Shown: piece after piece, positions 62,365-64,000 of the stretch
Numbering within the stretch: the stretch's first letter is position 1
How the letters are laid out: each line of letters opens with the position of its first letter
NCBI RefSeq assembly: GCF_014697375.1
Contig: NZ_JACJRS010000016.1
Span: 1 to 64,000, forward strand
Length of the DNA stretch: 64,000 nucleotides
Direction of reading: 5' to 3'
Source of the DNA: Phormidium sp. FACHB-1136
GTDB taxonomy: Bacteria; Cyanobacteriota; Cyanobacteriia; Phormidesmidales; Phormidesmidaceae
Translations under genes and position numbers: made by a program
The notes under the pieces: generated by a model
The model's database searches: none
The model's input: the letters and a program-made list of their open reading frames with translations, nothing else
What the model was told of the DNA's origin: nothing

Positions 62365-62808
62365 ATGGATTTAATGGGTTTAGTCAACCAAGTCATCGCT
62401 AGTAGCGACACCGAAGCCAACAGCAACCTGGTAGGGTCGCTGCTCGGTAGCCTCAACCAAGCCCCCGTCGAGAACACCCAAATTGGAGCCATTGCCGGAC
62501 AGTTGCAGCAGGTGTTGCAAACCAAAAATCAGGGACAGGCCGACGCCGGATCGCTCATGGGCATTCTGCAAGCGGTGGCCAGTAGCGGTGCCATCGAACA
62601 GCTTTTAGCCTCCGAGCAGGTCGCCAACATTGCCCAGCAAGTCGGCGTAGATCCGGCCATGGTAAAAAACGTGACGCCCCTGATCGCCCAATTTTTAGTG
62701 AAAGGATCCAACAGCCAGGGCGGCGGACTGCTGCAAAAGGTGCTGTCTGGCGAGGTTGACCTGGCCCAGATGGCGAATCTAATCGGCATGGCCAGCAAGT
62801 TTCTGTAA
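62365..62808 (+). CDS. Small Gln/Ala/Leu-rich protein (DUF937-like)
   Basis: This 147-residue protein has no membrane segment or signal. It is composed of amphipathic helices rich in Gln, Ala, Leu and Ser: MDLMGLVNQVIASSDTE, QIGAIAGQLQQVLQTK and VGVDPAMVKNVTPLIAQFLV, then QGGGLLQKVLSGEVDLAQM. The repeats of helices with LLxxxL texture are like DUF937/YidB proteins, but this is only a general likeness. It lies between the ABC ATPase and scpB, ten bases from scpB, so it may share its transcript. Confidence 0.72.
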   Translation: MDLMGLVNQVIASSDTEANSNLVGSLLGSLNQAPVENTQIGAIAGQLQQVLQTKNQGQADAGSLMGILQAVASSGAIEQLLASEQVANIAQQVGVDPAMVKNVTPLIAQFLVKGSNSQGGGLLQKVLSGEVDLAQMANLIGMASKFL

Positions 62809-62817
62809 CCCGTCCCT

Positions 62818-63402
62818 ATGTCTAGCCTAGCCACCACCATCGAAGCGATTTTGTACCTCAAGGGCCAACCCCTCTCCCTTGCCAAGCTGGCGGAACTGGC
62901 CCGCTGCGAACGGGAAGACATTGAGGAAGGGCTGATTGACCTGATGGACGACTACGCCCACCGGGACGGAGCCCTCGAAATCGTGGAGACGGTGGATGGC
63001 TACTGCCTTCAGCTCAAGGAACGCTATCGGTTTTTAGTGGATATGCTGATTCCCCTGGACCTAGGGGTCGGTGCCCTGCGCACCCTCGCCGCCATTGCCC
63101 TAAAAGGCCCCATCAGCCAAACCGATTTGGTGGATTTGCGAGGTTCTGGGGCCTACCAGCATGTCCAAGAACTGTTGACCCAAGGTTTTGTTCGCAAGCG
63201 CAAGCAGTCCGACAGCCGTTCCTCCCTGGTGCAAGTCACCGACAAGTTCTACCAGCACTTTGAAATCGACCAACTGCCCAAACTACGCCCAAAATCCCCC
63301 GGCCAACCCGCCGCAGACGACCTAGTGGACGAAGACGACCTCACAGACGAACCCCCAGAGGAGGATTCCGTAACGCCAGAAACCCCTGGCATCGACCTCT
63401 AG
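62818..63402 (+). CDS. scpB: Chromosome segregation protein ScpB
   Basis: ScpB is the winged-helix subunit that, with ScpA, regulates the SMC condensin. The 194-residue protein has two winged helices: N-terminal 1-80 (TIEAILYLKGQPLSLAKLAE) and 80-160 (GVGALRTLAAIALKGPISQT, then the VRKRKQSDSRSSLVQVT tail). A strongly acidic tail (160-194) follows. It starts nine bases after the upstream small gene. The next gene, rpmI, is 55 bases on, with its own possible promoter. Confidence 0.88.
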   Translation: MSSLATTIEAILYLKGQPLSLAKLAELARCEREDIEEGLIDLMDDYAHRDGALEIVETVDGYCLQLKERYRFLVDMLIPLDLGVGALRTLAAIALKGPISQTDLVDLRGSGAYQHVQELLTQGFVRKRKQSDSRSSLVQVTDKFYQHFEIDQLPKLRPKSPGQPAADDLVDEDDLTDEPPEEDSVTPETPGIDL

Positions 63403-63457
63403 ATCTCTGGGATTCCCGTGATACAATTAAAGACTGTGTCGAAAACTAGGGTTAACC

Positions 63458-63655
63458 ATGCCGAAACTGAAGTCTCGCAAGGCGGCGGCCAAGCGCTTTC
63501 GCCGCAGTGGCAGTGGCAAAATCATGCGTCGCAAGGCGTTTAAGAACCACCTGCTACAACATAAAAACGCTGAACGGCGCTCCCGGCTGTCTAAAGCTGT
63601 GGTGGTTTCTGAGGAAGATGCGCCCAATGTTGAGCTGATGCTGCCCTACCTCTAG
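63458..63655 (+). CDS. rpmI: 50S ribosomal protein L35
   Basis: L35 is a small protein of the large ribosomal subunit. The 65-residue sequence starts [20 protein letters not shown] and has [16 protein letters not shown], very basic as in all L35. It is followed 119 bases later by rplT, the standard bacterial pair; infC is not upstream here. A TACAAT (63422-63427) before it could be a -10 box. In other bacteria L20 represses this operon by binding its leader; no leader structure is clear to me. Confidence 0.97.
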   Translation: MPKLKSRKAAAKRFRRSGSGKIMRRKAFKNHLLQHKNAERRSRLSKAVVVSEEDAPNVELMLPYL

Positions 63656-63774
63656 GTAGCCCTACAGCTAGATCGTTTGAGGGTTGAGGCTAGCTCTGGT
63701 GGGCCAGCACCGTCAAATTGTATCTAGGGTTAAATGTGTTTAGGTTAAACGTCTCCCCAAGGATTTAAACAGTC

Positions 63775-64000
63775 ATGGCACGTGTGAAGCGCGGCAATGT
63801 TGCCCGGAAGCGCCGCAATAAAATTCTAAAACTGGCGAAGGGCTTTAGAGGCTCTCACTCTAAGCTGTTCCGTACCGCTAACCAGCAGGTGATGAAAGCC
63901 CTGCGCTACGCCTACCGCGACCGTCGCAACCGGAAGCGCGATTTCCGTCGCCTGTGGATTACCCGTATCAATGCGGCGGCTCGTCTGCACGATGTGAGCT
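63775..64000 (+). CDS. rplT: 50S ribosomal protein L20, 5' part (cut by window edge)
   Basis: L20 is an early assembly protein of the 50S subunit. The visible 75 codons start [20 protein letters not shown] and continue [18 protein letters not shown], then [17 protein letters not shown], the highly conserved L20 N-terminus. The frame runs off the right edge. ATG at 63775 follows AAGGA. Confidence 0.97.
   Translation, partial: MARVKRGNVARKRRNKILKLAKGFRGSHSKLFRTANQQVMKALRYAYRDRRNRKRDFRRLWITRINAAARLHDVS

Noticed and set aside
1-64000. tRNA or rRNA genes
   Set aside because: The longer gene-free stretches were scanned for tRNA T-arm and cloverleaf patterns and for rRNA conserved blocks; none was found.

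Overview
The window comes from a fairly GC-rich cyanobacterium, probably a filamentous, Leptolyngbya-like one. The evidence is lineage-typical genes: an LrtA/HPF hibernation factor, a short three-repeat ribosomal protein S1, a Tab2/Atab2 photosystem translation factor, the long plant-type IspH, the cyanobacterial lipid-A-disaccharide-synthase-like protein, Uma2 (DUF820) proteins, a PEP-CTERM protein and class A RNase P RNA. Several families of interspersed and tandem repeats fit the same picture. No tRNA, rRNA or CRISPR array was seen.

Layout. Positions 1-11400 are mostly housekeeping: hpf, lipB, an RNase D-like exonuclease, trpB, an alpha/beta hydrolase, a redoxin, rnpB, rnc and small envelope proteins. 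Positions 11459-16742 hold a stand-alone receiver and a three-gene phosphorelay: an OmpR-type regulator fused to an Hpt domain, a large multi-PAS histidine kinase and a single-domain receiver. A 7-bp repeat tract lies inside the kinase ATPase domain, and a 16-bp tandem repeat abuts the start of the first regulator. Positions 16889-22309 carry ispF, an Uma2 gene and a tight glgP-ackA pair.

Positions 22447-32536 look like a defence island. It holds a transposase-like remnant, a truncated DUF2283 gene, an orphan HicB, and a minus-strand operon encoding a phospholipase D/SNF2-type helicase, a type IIG-like methylase/restriction protein, a RecF-like ATPase and a short detached C-terminal fragment. 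Palindromic repeat elements sit in frame inside both big genes, and one supplies the helicase stop codon. ispH, a second Uma2 gene and ftsY follow.

Positions 37482-46425 are a four-gene plus-strand operon for envelope proteins: a DUF11/SdrD-like protein, a 1244-residue Ig-plus-beta-barrel protein, a beta-helix/OmpA protein and a second DUF11-like protein. Facing it on the minus strand are two TonB-like proteins and a PstS phosphate-binding protein. Positions 49924-56005 hold two paralogous O-antigen-ligase/TPR proteins around an FMN reductase. The right end (56171-64000) has a PEP-CTERM protein with a clear terminator, rps1, tab2, a sugar ABC permease, a DUF3782-type nuclease-fold protein, exbD, an ABC ATPase, scpB, rpmI and the 5' part of rplT.

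The most unusual content is the helicase/methylase/ATPase operon, the in-frame palindromic elements that add peptide segments to at least three proteins, the heptamer tract whose loss of one unit would fuse the kinase to its response regulator, and the uncharacterised envelope operon. Family names rest on motifs read by eye; no database search was run.
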